A stretch of 64,000 bases of DNA, taken from the NCBI RefSeq assembly GCF_050624435.1, contig NC_134541.1:101056805-101120804 (forward strand). Direction: 5' to 3'. This DNA comes from Tenrec ecaudatus (taxonomy: Eukaryota > Chordata > Mammalia > Afrosoricida > Tenrecidae). Below the pieces are notes generated by a model. That model had not been told where the DNA came from. It did no database searches and saw only the letters and a program-made list of their open reading frames with translations. Of the stretch, positions 1 through 11,249 are shown piece after piece. Position numbers and translations under genes: made by a program. Position 1 is the first letter of the stretch; every line of letters begins with the position of its first letter.

Positions 1-554
1 CTGCCCTGGGGACTCCCTGAGCCATGGGTATCTTAGCTGGAATAGTCTTAGCTCAGTGCCAGCCGGGCCAGCCATCTCCCTTATCCTGAAATCCCATAGC
101 CAGTGTTTTAGGTCACATCTCGGGGAGGCTCACTGCCATTCGGGGGTTTGCCAGCCAGTCACAAAGTCACCCAGCTGTTTGGCTCAGAGGAACTTGGAAG
201 TGGGGCGTTGTCCCGGGACCCAGGGCTGGCGTAGAAGAGGGAGAGGACGTGGGTGTGAATGGGCTGTGTGAGCTGGCAGCCTGCCCCCTCCTGTGCCCCT
301 GCGGCCTTTGGGCACCTTCTTCATGGTCCCTGACCCTGGGCACAGCACGCTACTCAGGTGTGTCCAGGTGTGTCTCAATGATTCTGTTTCATAAGCGGTG
401 CCGGAAGTACCAGCTCAGAGAGAGGACCTGCCTCAGAGAAGTCAGGCTGCACCTCAGGTTCCTCATCTGTAAAATACCCGATTATCCGTTGCCCTGGAGA
501 CAGTTCTGACCACAGCGGCCCCAGGTGATGGAGTAGGCATGTCCCCTAGGGCGT

Positions 555-650
555 GCCACGCAGTAGAGCCCCGTCTCGCCTGGTCGCTGGTGGCTTTGAA
601 CCACCGACCTTTCCATTAGTGTCTGAGCACTCAACCATTGTGCTGCCAAG
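555..650 (-). mobile_element. AfroSINE-like fragment
   Basis: Antisense tRNA-derived SINE head. The stretch around 590-612 reads as the reverse of the usual 'hand-over' GGTCNGNGGTTCAAACCACC box seen in many other copies in this window. Degenerate and truncated. Confidence 0.6.
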
Positions 651-682
651 AACGCCTCTATCCCAAGTTGGTTGTGTGTCCC

Positions 683-830
683 AGACTTGAGAGAGCAGAG
701 CTGTCCCCTTGGGGCTTCCTAGGTCATGCTCTTTCTGGAAGCAGGTTACCATATCTTTCTCCCGTGGTGGGCTCTACTGCCCTCCTCAGAGGTGCAGCCG
801 CGGCTCTAACCACTGTGCCACAGGACGCCT
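683..830 (-). mobile_element. AfroSINE-like copy
   Basis: Antisense SINE with the body (gcagagctgtcccc), the middle (atctttctccc) and the tRNA-like head (ctctaaccactgtgccac) in the normal order. Divergent. Confidence 0.65.
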
Positions 831-930
831 TTCACCTGTAACGTTGGCCTCTTCTCGTAGCTCCATAGGGGAGTGTCACGGTTAAATCAGATTCTCTGTG
901 CCAGACCCCCAGGGTCATTTGGTCATTCAT

Positions 931-1112
931 CCACCAGTGCCGTCAAGCCGATTCCAACTCATACCCACCCTAGAGGACACAGTGGAAGTCACTGTTCCGT
1001 GGGTGATCGTGCTGTCACTCTGTAGACGCACACAGCCACGTCTTTCTGGGAACCGCTGGAGGTCTCTAACCGTTGGCAGCCCAGCACTTAACCCACAGTG
1101 CTTTCAGGGCTT
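931..1112 (-). mobile_element. AfroSINE-like copy, near full length
   Basis: Antisense, from the RTE-like tail (gccgtcaagccgattcc) through the body to the tRNA-derived head (cacttaacccacagtgc). Same order as other copies. Confidence 0.75.
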
Positions 1113-1159
1113 CTGCACTTGACGACATGATAGCAGGTGCATCTTATCAAGTTGTGCAC

Positions 1160-1512
1160 GTGGACGCTGGATAAAGAAGCCAGAAGAAGAACCCCTGCAT
1201 TTAAATGTGCTGGTGAAGAATATTGAAATGCCCCGGACCGCTGAAAGAACAGATCTGTCTTGGAGGAAGTACGGCCAGGGTGGTCCTTAGAGGCAAAGAT
1301 GGCGAGACTTTGTCTCGTGTACCCCGGACATGTTGACAGGAGATAGTGAGTGAGGCCCTAGAGAAGGCCATCATGCTTGGTAGAGTGGAGGAAGGGGCAG
1401 CGGAAGAGGAAGCTGATTGGCCCACGATGATTGGCGCAGTGGAAGACTTGCAAGGGCGGCACAGGCCCGGGCGATGTTTTGCTAGGTTGTGCATAGGGTC
1501 GCCATGAGTCGG
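1160..1512 (+). mobile_element. RTE/BovB-type LINE, 3' end fragment
   Basis: Matches the 3' part of the afrotherian RTE present elsewhere here (31.4, 51.0 and 51.5 kb): the segment encoding the C-terminal end of the reverse transcriptase polyprotein (gatggcgagactttgtct, catcatgcttgg), then the tail gtgcatagggtcgccatgag. Sense on +, with frameshifts, so a fossil. Confidence 0.75.
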
Positions 1513-1576
1513 GCCGCTGCTGTTGTTTCTAGAGCGCCTTCTGTGGCTTCAGCTGCTCTGAAGGACTGGCGGTGAG

Positions 1577-1715
1577 GCGCTGTGGAAGAAAGACCTGGCG
1601 GTCTGGTTCCCAAAAGGTCAGCCATCAGAGACCCTGTGGAGCACAACTGCCCTGTGACACCTGGGGGCGGCCAGGAGCCAGAATCACCCTGACAGCCGTG
1701 CGTGGTGGTGTCACT
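1577..1715 (+). mobile_element. AfroSINE-like fragment
   Basis: Sense SINE body (gctgtggaagaaagacctgg, then ccctgtggagcacaactgcc) directly after the RTE fragment. The tail is degenerate. Confidence 0.6.
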
Positions 1716-1814
1716 ATTGTTCTTGCCTTCTGGTTTTGTGAGTGGATACAATCGTGGCATCAGTTTGAGGTCACCTTACTATCAATGACTTATTCTTGAA
1801 CATCTCCGCCCCGT

Positions 1815-1817
<3 letters not shown>

Positions 1818-1855
<38 letters not shown>
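1818..1855. repeat. (CA)n microsatellite
   Basis: Uninterrupted CA dinucleotide run of about 18-19 units in LITAF intronic sequence. Confidence 0.97.
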
Positions 1856-2689
1856 CTCAATACAGTGAACATGCAACTGTGGGTGTAGCTTTGAGTAACT
1901 GCTTGTCTCCTGGAGGAAAGTTCTTTCTGGGAGTGTTGAAGTTCAGTGAACTTACTGACACCCACCTCCCATCCCAGCATACAGATGACAGGGATGGGTT
2001 CCAGCCAGGGCAGCGGAAACGCAAGGCCGTCCCTGTGCCTACACAACTTCGCCCCCAAAGCAGACTCCACAGGGCACCCCGAGTGCTAACTGCTTCCATC
2101 CGCCCAGCTGCCTCCACTGGCTTCCGTAGACTTTTCCCTGCTGAGCGTTATTTCACGCACTGATTTCACGTGGCAACATTCCTGGCTCGGTAAGCGCAGC
2201 TGCCCGCCTCCTTGAGTATTGGGGCTCACCCGGGAGCTGGTGAGAAGAGTCATTCATTGAGGGCACCAGGCACACCCGCACCACGAGCTCTTTCCAGTCT
2301 GAACCTCACAGAGGTCCAGCGACTGCCCTGAGGCAGCTTCTCTAACTTCCGTTTTCTGAGTAACGATTAACAGAGATGTAATTCCATCCAGCGGATCCCT
2401 TGAAAGTGTATAATTCAGAGCTCTTTAATACAGTTGCAAAGTTGCGCAACCATCTGTGGTTCCAGGTTATGAACACGAAAAACCCTGGAACCCAGAAGTC
2501 GTCACTGCTGTGTACCTGGCAACTTCTCCTGCCCGAGAGGAAAAACAGGCGTGAATGCGTCCCAGCACTATTTCCAAATGACCATCTGCAGACTCCTGTG
2601 GGGGTCCTGAGAGGCAGTCTGGGGCCCTGCCCCAGGTCCCAATAGGGGGGGAGAATTGGGGGGAGGACAGGAATCTGCATAAATCAAGC

Positions 2690-2820
2690 CCACTGCCATC
2701 AAGTGGTGACAACTCACTGTGACCCAATACCAGGTCATCTTTCTCCCTCGGAGTGCTTGGTAGGCTTTGAACCGTCAACCTTAAAGTTAGTAGCCCGATG
2801 CCTAACCCACAGTGCCACCT
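2690..2820 (-). mobile_element. AfroSINE-like copy
   Basis: Antisense copy (cactgccatcaagtggtgac at the tail end, cctaacccacagtgccacc at the head end), ending about 200 bp before the LITAF exon. Confidence 0.75.
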
Positions 2821-3028
2821 TGCATTTTCAGCACTTCCCCCTCAAATGATTCTATAGAAAGCCAGGTTTGGATGGCTGGCCGGCATGAAGCAAATCCCTC
2901 CAGAATGCATGGTCCCATTCTCCACCTCGTGAGCAGAGGTTTTGCGAGATCCCCCAACCCCAGAGGAGACTGGACGTCTGCCTCCGCTAGTTTGCTGAGC
3001 CGCCGTGTCTCCTGTTTCCTCCCGCCAG

Positions 3029-3185
3029 TTGCCGTGCAGACCGTGTATGTGCAGCAGCCTGTCTCGTTTTTCGACCGCCCGGTCCAGATGTGCTGCCCTT
3101 CCTGCAACAAGATGATCGTGACAAGGCTGTCCTATAACGCCGGTGCCCTCACCTGGCTCTCCTGCGGGAGCCTGTGCCTGCTGGG
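3029..3185 (+). CDS. LITAF: LITAF coding exon 3 (N-terminal half of LITAF domain)
   Basis: Encodes the first half of the LITAF (SIMPLE) domain, a zinc-binding membrane-anchored module of a late endosome/lysosome protein involved in sorting cargo with ESCRT and NEDD4-family partners. The exon begins after a CAG acceptor with two bases completing a split codon, then reads AVQTVYVQQP, the conserved MCCPSCNKM knuckle (equivalent to human Cys96 and Cys99, zinc ligands) and the start of the membrane-embedded hydrophobic stretch (GALTWLSCGSLCLL). It ends two bases into a Gly codon at a GTGAGT donor (3186-3191). Gly and Trp at the positions mutated in human Charcot-Marie-Tooth type 1C (112 and 116) are both present. 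Counting back from the stop, the window covers about residues 74-161 of a 161-residue protein. Family and residue numbers are from knowledge; the match is unambiguous. Confidence 0.97.
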
Positions 3186-3250
3186 GTGAGTCTCCCGCCC
3201 ACCCGTCCCCTGGGCTCTCCTGTTCCTCCCCTCTTGTAGAGGAAGAACAG

Positions 3251-3366
3251 TGTCACCGCCATTCCTCTATGCTGACTCTTGGCGACCCTCTAGGACTGTC
3301 CCTGGGTTTCCAGGCGGGCCATCACACTGAAGCAGGCAGCCACATGCTTCTACCGGTGGTGGGTGG
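3251..3366 (-). mobile_element. AfroSINE-like fragment
   Basis: Antisense tail and body (gctgactcttggcgaccctc, ggactgtccctgggtttcc) followed by a degenerate middle, about 65 bp after the exon donor. Confidence 0.6.
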
Positions 3367-4110
3367 GCAGCTGCACCCCTGCCCACCAGGCGCCTCAGAG
3401 GCCGGCCTGCGTGCTGAAGGCTGACTGGCGTCCCTGGTCTCTACCCCAAAGATGCCAGTAGCAGCCCCAATTTCTACGACCAAAAATACCTCCAGACCCT
3501 GCCAGCTGCCACCTGCGGGGAGGCACCCTTGTCCCCACTTGAGAATCCCCTGGAAGTTGCTGTTCTGACATTTTTTGGTTTTTTTCTGCCAACTTAACCC
3601 CTCACTGCACCCAGGGACAAGCTTGGCAGCCGTGAGCATCTGCGCAGGGCGATGCCCGTGGGGATATCGCTCCTCCTCAGCTTTCATGATGAGGGTTGCC
3701 TGACTGACAGAAGCTTTAAGCCATCTGTATGTTGATATCATAGTCGCCTCAGGACGCCCGGCCCCTTCATGACCGAAAGCATTTTTGTCTTCATGTCTGA
3801 GCAAGGCTGTTAGGCTTAAAGAGATAAGCTCTTCTATTGGAGAGAAATTTGAGAAAAGACCATTTGAAATTTCCTCCCCACAAACAGATAAAGTAGCTTC
3901 CTTTTATTTCTGGGCATATCAGCCACTCAAAGGCGAAAGAGGAGTCCCTTTAATCCCGCCAAGAGGCACAGATGGAACCCACAGGGGCAAGTTCCACCCT
4001 GCCCATAGGGCCGCCATGGTCAGCACGGGCTTGATGGTGTGAGTTTGGTTTGGGCCACTCAGTGCCATGTGTGCAGAGGGGGAAGCAACCCCCTCCCCTC
4101 TCCAAACCTG

Positions 4111-4276
4111 TGCTGTCCTGTCAGTTCCAACTCACAGCAGCTCTCTAGACAGGGTAGACTGCCCACCAGGGTTTCCAAGGCTGTACATCTTTATGGAAGT
4201 AGGCCAGCACATCTTTCTCCCTCGGAGTGGCTGGTGGGTTTGAACCACCAACCTTTGAGCTACCAACTGAGTGTAA
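4111..4276 (-). mobile_element. AfroSINE-like copy
   Basis: Antisense copy with well-preserved body (gtttccaaggctgtacatct, ttatggaagtaggccagcac) and tRNA-like head (gtgggtttgaaccaccaacc). Confidence 0.85.
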
Positions 4277-4282
4277 CTCGCG

Positions 4283-4805
4283 TTTTCACCACATTTCCTT
4301 AAGCACCCGATTTGTTTTCGGATCTTGTCGGGAAGGTGAGCATCATGGAATGCCAGTTTAATAGAGCAAAGTGTTCTTGCATTGAGGGAGTACTTGAGTG
4401 GAGGCCCAATGTACATCTGCTTCTTTAATACTAAGCCTATAAATTATGCACATAGATCTATTTCCCCATCATCATATAAAAATATATTTACAGATGTACA
4501 TGCCTGTATTTAGACCTCTATAAATGCCCTTTGCCACTTAGGTCTTTCCTCTTTCCTTTGACTTTCCTCATGTCCCACTGTCATGCTCAGCTTTCATTTG
4601 AGTTTCTGTAATTCCTCTCAGTTACATTGCCCTGATCACACCCTATCAGACTTCCCACACCCTCCTCCACATCGATGTTGGATCACTAGTCCTTGGGTTT
4701 ATTGTCTCCTGACTTCCCCCCCCCCCCACTTCCCCGTCTACCATGTCCCCCAGAACCCTTTTCCTCTCCCCGGGATTGTCTATCTTGCTGATCTTCTATA
4801 GATAT
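4283..4805 (-). mobile_element. L1-type 3' region fragment (antisense)
   Basis: Same family as the long copies at 22.5 and 36.2 kb: tgttcttgcattgagggag, tctatttccccatcatc, cctgtatttagacctctata, then the pyrimidine-rich part with a poly-C run at 4717-4728. Truncated at both ends, so no poly(A) or TSD is visible. Confidence 0.85.
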
Positions 4806-4914
4806 ACAGTTGTTTTGTTTTCAACAGGTGAACTATTCACTATCTTTTGCTCCCAACGCTACTTCCATATTTTCTTCTCCAAGAATGTAGAGGGAAATTC
4901 TTCTGTGATCTTGG

Positions 4915-5110
4915 GTGAGGCTGGGTTATCTAGAGAAAAAAATCCAGTGACACCCATCAATTTATATCCACAAGTAATCTCATCTCAAGAAGGCACCCCA
5001 GCCCACGCAAGTCCACAAGCCAGGACCTGCCCGCTTCACACTCTCGAAGCAGCAGGCTCAGGATGTGAAGGTGAAGCAGGAAGCAGGAAGATCACAGGTC
5101 GGTGGGTGTA
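4915..5110 (-). repeat. Degenerate interspersed repeat, possible relative of the 42.4 kb element
   Basis: gttatctagagaaaaaaatccag and the following 'ccacaagtccacaag / aggatcacagg' type text resemble the start and middle of the TGTGTTAGTC repeat at 42428. The similarity is weak and boundaries are approximate. Confidence 0.35.
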
Positions 5111-5552
5111 GTCGCCTAGACCCAAGGCCGGGGAAACAGGACAGGGTGCTGACAGCTCTCAGGATTGGGTGGCCCACGGGGGGCTGGCCCCAGGGGGCAG
5201 CCTCAGTCCCAGCCAGGATGAAGAGAAGGGCAGAGGGAGCGAAGTTCCCAGTTTCCCGCTTATGGAAAGGCCGCACCCCCGAGGGAGGCATCTTCAGCTG
5301 GTGGCCTGATTGAATGGTTGGTTGGATTCAACTTCTCACTCCCACCCCTCTCCAAGTTGACATAGCATCTAACTGCCGCAGACCTTTAGTTCTGTCTCTC
5401 GTGGTTGGTGAAAGAGTCTCCGAGTGGAAAATACACTGGGAAAAGAAAAGGCCATCAAGAAAACGCAGAGTGGAAACTGTTGATGCTTGGCTCTGGCTGA
5501 TTGTACTTTTGAGATTGCCCACCCGCCTTTCTTCCCCTTCGGTGTCCTAGCA

Positions 5553-5690
5553 AACCCTCTTCCGACTGATAGCAACCCTACCGGTCGGCGGGAGGGCTCC
5601 GCACAGGTGCAGGCAGCCTCTTCTTCCTCTCTGAGCAATTGCGGGGTTCACATGTTACACTTGGCAGCCCAACACCCACCTCACAGCGCA
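5553..5690 (-). mobile_element. AfroSINE-like fragment
   Basis: Antisense and divergent. Order tail (ccgactgatagcaaccctac), middle, head (gcagcccaacacccacctca). First of two adjacent antisense copies. Confidence 0.55.
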
Positions 5691-5699
5691 ATCAGCTCT

Positions 5700-5868
5700 C
5701 TGCCATCGAGTCACCGCTGACTCAGCCACTCCCCGTGGGTTTCCGAGATTGTCACTGCTCATGGGAGTAGAAAGCCCAGTCGTTCTCCCGGGGAGCTGCT
5801 GCTGGTTTCAAACTGTGGACCATGCATATCATGGCCTGGTGCATAACCACTACCCCATCAGGGCTCCC
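5700..5868 (-). mobile_element. AfroSINE-like copy
   Basis: Antisense, near full length: ctgccatcgagtcaccgctg at the tail end, then gggtttccgagattgtcact, and head gcataaccactaccccatca. Confidence 0.8.
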
Positions 5869-5889
5869 TAAATGCAATAGAGTAGGCTC

Positions 5890-5985
5890 AGACTCTGTTG
5901 TCATTACCTGTGTGACCCTGGACAAGTGACAATGCCTCTTTGTGCTTCTGCATCCTCGTCTGCAGACTGAGGACAGTCCTAAAGC
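5890..5985 (+). mobile_element. MIR-like SINE
   Basis: Core typical of MIR elements (tgtgtgaccctggacaagtg) followed by a purine-rich 'cctcgtctgcagactgagg' stretch. Ancient, mammal-wide. Confidence 0.6.
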
Positions 5986-6560
5986 TTGGCTCAGAAGTTG
6001 TGGAAGACAAACTCATTGGGGGTGGGGGATGGGGCATGGCTGAGCTACAGGTAACGGTGACTCCAATTTGCCTGATTGAGCTTCTGGTAGACTGAGAAAC
6101 AGGAAATTTCGTTCACAAGATGTTTGTTTTGTCAGAAGTGTTCCAGATTCTGCTTCCGATGAATCAGTATCTTCCTGTAAAATGATGCTTCTTATGTTTG
6201 CTTTGTTTTTAAATGTCTTTTTGGGAAATGCCGGTCATCAGACCCACCCTTGTCATCGCTGGTGACTGATTTGTGCAAGTGAACCCTCTCCCCCACATCG
6301 ATTCTGACTCATTGCTCAACTGGTGGCCCTGTGGCTAACAGCCCAATGGGGAACCCACCCCACCATGGAGGCTTCTCTGTGTGGGCCACGAGAATTGGGG
6401 GTTCTATGTGGCTGTGCTGTAAGGACCCTAAGAAAATTAGTCGGAGACAGGTATTCCCAAACTCTAGCCCCCCATTTCCCCGCCCCTTGTGTAGTCACAC
6501 CTATTGTAGTAGCCTTTGGGAACTTTCAGGCTGCCAGGGGCAGAGTAGTCCAGAAACCTG

Positions 6561-6608
6561 AAATATATATATAATATTATTTAAATATATATATATATAT
6601 ATATATTT
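6561..6608. repeat. (AT)n tract
   Basis: Imperfect AT dinucleotide run immediately before an antisense L1-type fragment. Confidence 0.9.
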
Positions 6609-6805
6609 ACATCACCCTTGATCATGCCCTACCAGGCCTAGGCCTCCTACACTCTCCTCACCACCGATTTGGATCACTTGTTGTTCCCTTGTCCCTGGGT
6701 TTGTTAACATCACTTCCTTCCCCCCACCTCTCCCTCTCCCATGTGCCCCCAGAACCGTCAGTCCCATTGTTTTCTCCTCCAGATTGTTCATCCAAAGACT
6801 GAAAT
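6604..6805 (-). mobile_element. L1-type 3' region fragment (antisense)
   Basis: tcacccttgatcatgcccta, ggatcacttgttgttccctt and ccagaaccgtcagtcccatt match the internal 3' region of the copies at 23.6 and 37.9 kb. Truncated. Confidence 0.8.
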
Positions 6806-7174
6806 ATTTATTCGCCATCCCTGTACCTAAAAGAAAGTTTGTTGACCTGTGATCTAAGGCTTAGAAAGATACTCAAATGACCCAAGGTTTAAAACTGTGC
6901 CCAGGAGTGGCTCTGTGTCCGACCTTGGCCTGAGCGTGCATCTCCTGAGGCCACCATAACAATTGATTACTAAATAGCAGGGAGTCCTTCCTCACCTCTT
7001 CCAGCTGCTGCTCGCCCAGGTGCTCCTTGGCTTATGACAGCATCACTCCGCTCTCTCCCTGCACCCTCACGTGACCATCTCCCTCTTCCTGCCTCTGTGC
7101 TGCCATCTCTCTCTGTTCCCGTGTAAGGACACCTGTCAGCAGATTTAATAAGGCCCCTGGTTTGCACAAATGAT

Positions 7175-7365
7175 TTGTGCTCAGCCTCTCACCTAAAGTT
7201 TGTTGGTTTAAACCCAGGGTGCTGTGGAAGAAAGGCCTGGCCATGGGCTCCCACAAAGATCACAGCCAACAAGACCCTGCGGAGCGCAGTTGCGTACTCT
7301 TGACATGCTGGGCCGCCGTGATGGGAAACGACTTGCGGCAGTGGGTTTGGCTTTGGTCCTTGGGT
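7175..7365 (+). mobile_element. AfroSINE-like copy (divergent)
   Basis: Sense: head-like cctctcacctaaagtttgtt, middle ggtgctgtggaagaaaggcc, body gaccctgcggagcgcagttg, tail gccgccgtgatgggaa. It ends about 170 bp before the LITAF acceptor. Confidence 0.6.
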
Positions 7366-7515
7366 TTAGGACCTACCCTGAAGCTAAGATGATTTCATCT
7401 CAAGACCCTTAGCCAGATGACATCAGCCAAGAGCCTTCCTCAAATCGGGTCACCTTCCCAGGTTCTAGAAGTTAGGGGTGGCCGTCTTGGCGAGTCACCC
7501 TGGCGCAGTCAGTAA

Positions 7516-7647
<132 letters not shown>

Positions 7648-8875
7648 AACTCAGCCGGACGTCGAGGGAGCCGTGCACCGCAGGACGTCCCCTCCGGCCC
7701 TGGCCCAGCCCCACCGTGGCGGAGGCTCAGCCTTGGTGGTCTTTTCTCTCCAAGAGCCCCTCATCAAAAGTCACAAACTTCTCAGCCCAGACTTTGCTGC
7801 TTAGAGATGCACAGGACACGCAACGACGTTCCGGCAAGCGCCAGCCCAGGGCCTCCTGCCCCCTGAGACCCCGGCTCACCCCCTTCTAACTGGGGTGGTT
7901 GCCTGGTCTGAATACCTTCTGGGGTCCAACAGAGGCCGGCTCCTTTCCCTGCCTCCGCGTGTCCTTCTGCTGGGGGTCTCAAGCTGAGAAGCCACGGGTT
8001 GCCTTATTTTCTAGACTGTTCTGACCTGGACGGGGTGGAACTCGCCTGAGTGTCCACCAGCTTCGTCCGCTCTGTCCACCCACCCTGGGGACACAAATCT
8101 TGCCTTAGAGACCTCAGGGCTTGTCTCTGACGTGTCAGTTGCTGACTTTTCATTAGCACACAAATTCACTTTAATTCCTCTCACTCCTTTTTTAAAAATC
8201 ATTGCCAGGAGGCGCTTGGCCTTGGGGAGCAGAGCTGGCTTCTTCCCTCGGGCCTGCCTTCCCCTGACCCTCAGCACCAGATCCTCCACACCACTGTCCA
8301 TATGCCCAGCGCCCCCCCTCCCCCCAAAGCAGCAATGGTTGGCATGACTGAACAGGGCCTGTGACAAAATCACTTCTTCACCAGACGTCCAGTAGCATTT
8401 TTACATCTGCTGGGTACTCTCACTTTTTCTTTTTTCAGACAGAAAAAGGAAATGAGTCATTTTCCCCACTGCATTTCACTGGGTGTGCTTAACTCTCAAG
8501 GTGGGGTCCTCTCGGGTGGTGTGTTGGCAAAGTACGGTGAGCTGTGCCCGGGCCGGTGGCCCGAGGGCTCGGAGCGCTGGCCTGCTCCAGGGAGTCTGCG
8601 GTCCGGCTCGGCAGCTGTGCCGTCATCCGAAAAGTGAGACAGCGACTCCCGGGGGTCGTTGCAGGAGCTCCGCACATAGAAGTCAAGCCCCGGCCGCAGC
8701 AGGATCTGTTTAGTTAGAGACGTCATCGGCGGTTCTGCTTACTCTCTTGCTGTTTTGGAAATTTCCATAATTCTCTTTTTTTTTTTTGCAATGAATATGA
8801 ATACCCACACAGTTCTTTGGTTCTCCCCTCCCCCCTTCCCCTTGTTCTTAAAAAATAAAGTCTTTGGTTCACTTG
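7648..8875 (+). other. LITAF: LITAF 3' UTR (end approximate)
   Basis: Repeat-free sequence following the stop codon and reaching the first good poly(A) signal. No SINE or LINE is recognised in it, as expected for a retained UTR. The end is inferred from AATAAA at 8854-8859; a second AATAAA at 9145-9150 could give a longer form. Confidence 0.65.
8854..8859 (+). promoter_or_regulatory. LITAF: Candidate LITAF poly(A) signal
   Basis: AATAAA followed within about 15-25 bases by a GT/T-rich stretch (gtctttggttcacttgg). A canonical alternative lies at 9145-9150. Confidence 0.6.
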
Positions 8876-10416
8876 GCCAGCCTATTTATCAGTCCTTACG
8901 GCGTGCAGAAAGGTCTCCGGTGGTGTTTCCAGGCGCTGTGACAAAGAACCTTTATTTGCTCCGTCCTGCAGTGAAAGCTGAGCACTAGACTCCATTCAGG
9001 CGGCTGAACATCCGCCAGATGACTGATACTGAGTGTGGGGGGTGGGGGTGTAGGGGGCGATGGCTGCTGAGTCAGATTGGTACACTGGGTTGTTGGAACC
9101 GAATGGGCATCTTAGATGGCAGCGAGCCACGGCTTTCAAGTTTTAATAAAATGCACAGAAGCAAGCCGGCCTCAATTCATCCTCTGAACAAGACCGGCTT
9201 TGTGTATTGATTGGGGTGCTTGTGCCCTGTGAGAAGGGGGGCTGTGTAACTCACCAGGCGCAGCAATGCCATCTGCAACCCCCACCCCTTATTCCTACCT
9301 GACATGGGGGCTTCCTTTCTGGGCTCTGGGCATGCAGCTTGGTGCGGTTCTCGGTGGCATTTAAACGGTCACGCACCGCCCGGAGCCACCACCTGCTTAC
9401 TCCGCCTGGCTGTGTGTTCCCCTGGGTCTGACAGACCCCCAGCCCATGCATGTTTAGTAGTTTGGGTCAGGCGGTGGTCTGGAAATGGTCTGAAGCTGTG
9501 ATTAATTACATTGGGGGCGCCAAGCCTGCCAACCAAGAGCTTCAGTCCAAGGACCTCCAAACATCTATCTTCATCGTAAACGGCACGAGCTGCCCCGGCT
9601 CCCTTGGCATCCCCCGCTCTATTGTGCCCAGCACACAGGTGGTGGCCTATCTCGAGGGATGGAAAGGATTCTCTTGTCCTGCCACCGCTGGGCGGGGACT
9701 TGGGGACAGTCTTGCCGACACAGAATAGCCTTCATTTATCAGAAGGGCTTTCTACCTACTTGTGTCTCGAAGAAGAGTTCACAAACCGGAAACCCGAAGT
9801 CACCGTGTTCTAGCCTGGGTAGCCTTACATGGAAGCGCTGGTCTGGGTCTTGCTTCAAAAGGTACATCCTGTTCTCACATCGCTCGGAGCCCCTGCAGAA
9901 GCTCAGCCTGTGGACACTCTCTGGACAAGGCCTTCCCTGTTGCTAATGAGGAGGTTTCTGTTGGTGCTGAGCTCGTGGTAAAGGCGTCCTCACTCACTCT
10001 CACACTCGGACGTTTTTGCTGTGGTTTTGTCTTCTCCCTGGGAGCTTGGGACGTTAACCCCCTCTCTGATTATTGGGGCTCAAGCGCTCTTAGGAGTAAA
10101 TTGAGCCGGCTGAAATTCTGATTTGCATTTTGGATCCTATGAAAGTTACTCCCTTTATTACTCAACTGTTTACAATGAGTCGTCTGTTTCTCATCTGAAT
10201 GTGAGTGAATTGAAAGGAGATCCAGCCAGGGTGATGAAAGAAACCAGATTTTTTATTCCCCTCCTAAATCCTTTTAAAGAAATAAGATTCTGAGGCGCAG
10301 GAAGATTTTTGAAAAATAATATAAGGGTTGGACGATGAACATACCACCTGATGCCTGGCCCTGCCTGAGGGCCCGGCCGATGAGCAGGCAGTTAAGTCAC
10401 ATTCAGAGCTCTTAAA
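8876..10416. other. Intergenic, no recognised feature
   Basis: Mostly unique sequence downstream of LITAF. Apart from the alternative AATAAA at 9145 I see no gene and no recognisable repeat. Short reading frames here show no family motif. Confidence 0.5.
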
Positions 10417-10530
10417 GGAGCCCTGGCGGCACAGTGATTAAGTGTTGGCAGCAAACTACAAGGTCAGCAGTTTGAAACCACCAACCGCCCCATGGGAGAG
10501 AGGGGGCTTTCTCCCCCTTCCGTGTTTCCC
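10417..10530 (+). mobile_element. AfroSINE-like copy, head and middle
   Basis: Sense: ggagccctggcggcacagtg head, aaggtcagcagtttgaaacc box, then the middle. The tail is missing. Confidence 0.85.
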
Positions 10531-10984
10531 AAATGGTCACGTGAGGAGTTTCCCACAGTGATGGCACGGGTGCAGAGTAACCTGCCCCAGGGGTGTCTAA
10601 GCCTTCGGGAAGCAGATTGCTGGGGCTTTCTTCAGAGGCCCCCAGGCTGGCTTCGAGCTGCTGCTTTCTCTGCAAGTCTCTGAGTGGAACTTCTTTCTGA
10701 CCCTAGAGGGGGAGCTGGGGTTGTTCATAGACCTCATCTGTTTGGCGGTGTGTGTGTGTGTGCACATGTGCATACACACGCTGCCCTGGCACGCCATTGA
10801 GTGCCCCCTGCTATGTGAAAGGCATTGAAGAGCCAGGGGAGAGAGACACCATACATAGCTGGGAAGGGTAAGAAGAGGACCCAGCGCAGCCCCACCACCA
10901 CTTCTGGCTGCTTTTAAAGACACCCACTCACCGGGAAGTGCACTCCGTCCATCCACGACATCAGACAACCAACCACCTCTGTTG

Positions 10985-11245
10985 AGTTTCAGGAAACATT
11001 TTCATCCCCTCAAAGGGAACTTGTACCGACTGGTGAGCCCTAACCTTGCTGCTAGACTTGGCCTGTCAGTGGCATCCTACCATCTGTGACTTCCTGTCTG
11101 GCTTCTGTGGCTTAGCATGACGTCACCAAGGGTCTCCATGCTGGGGCGTCAGTCAGTATTTTACTCCCTTTTCTGGCTGACTGCTCTGTTCACAGATGCA
11201 CCCTGATTGTCATCCCTTCATCCACTGATGGACATCAGTATTGGG
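10985..11245 (-). mobile_element. Old antisense L1 (L1M-like) fragment
   Basis: ggcttagcatgacgtcacca and catccactgatggacatcag follow the order found in old mammalian L1 3' ends read antisense. Diverged; boundaries approximate. Confidence 0.55.
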
Positions 11246-11249
11246 ACTG

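Larger units (their letters stand above)
1..3028 (+). other. LITAF: LITAF intron (3' part), repeat-filled
   Basis: Non-coding sequence upstream of the first LITAF exon in the window. The intron runs off the left edge, so the upstream exons (N-terminal proline-rich part with PPxY motifs) are not present. It ends in a pyrimidine-rich tract and a CAG acceptor at 3026-3028. Most recognisable content is antisense SINE copies, an RTE fragment and a CA repeat, listed separately. No other exon was recognised here. Confidence 0.85.
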
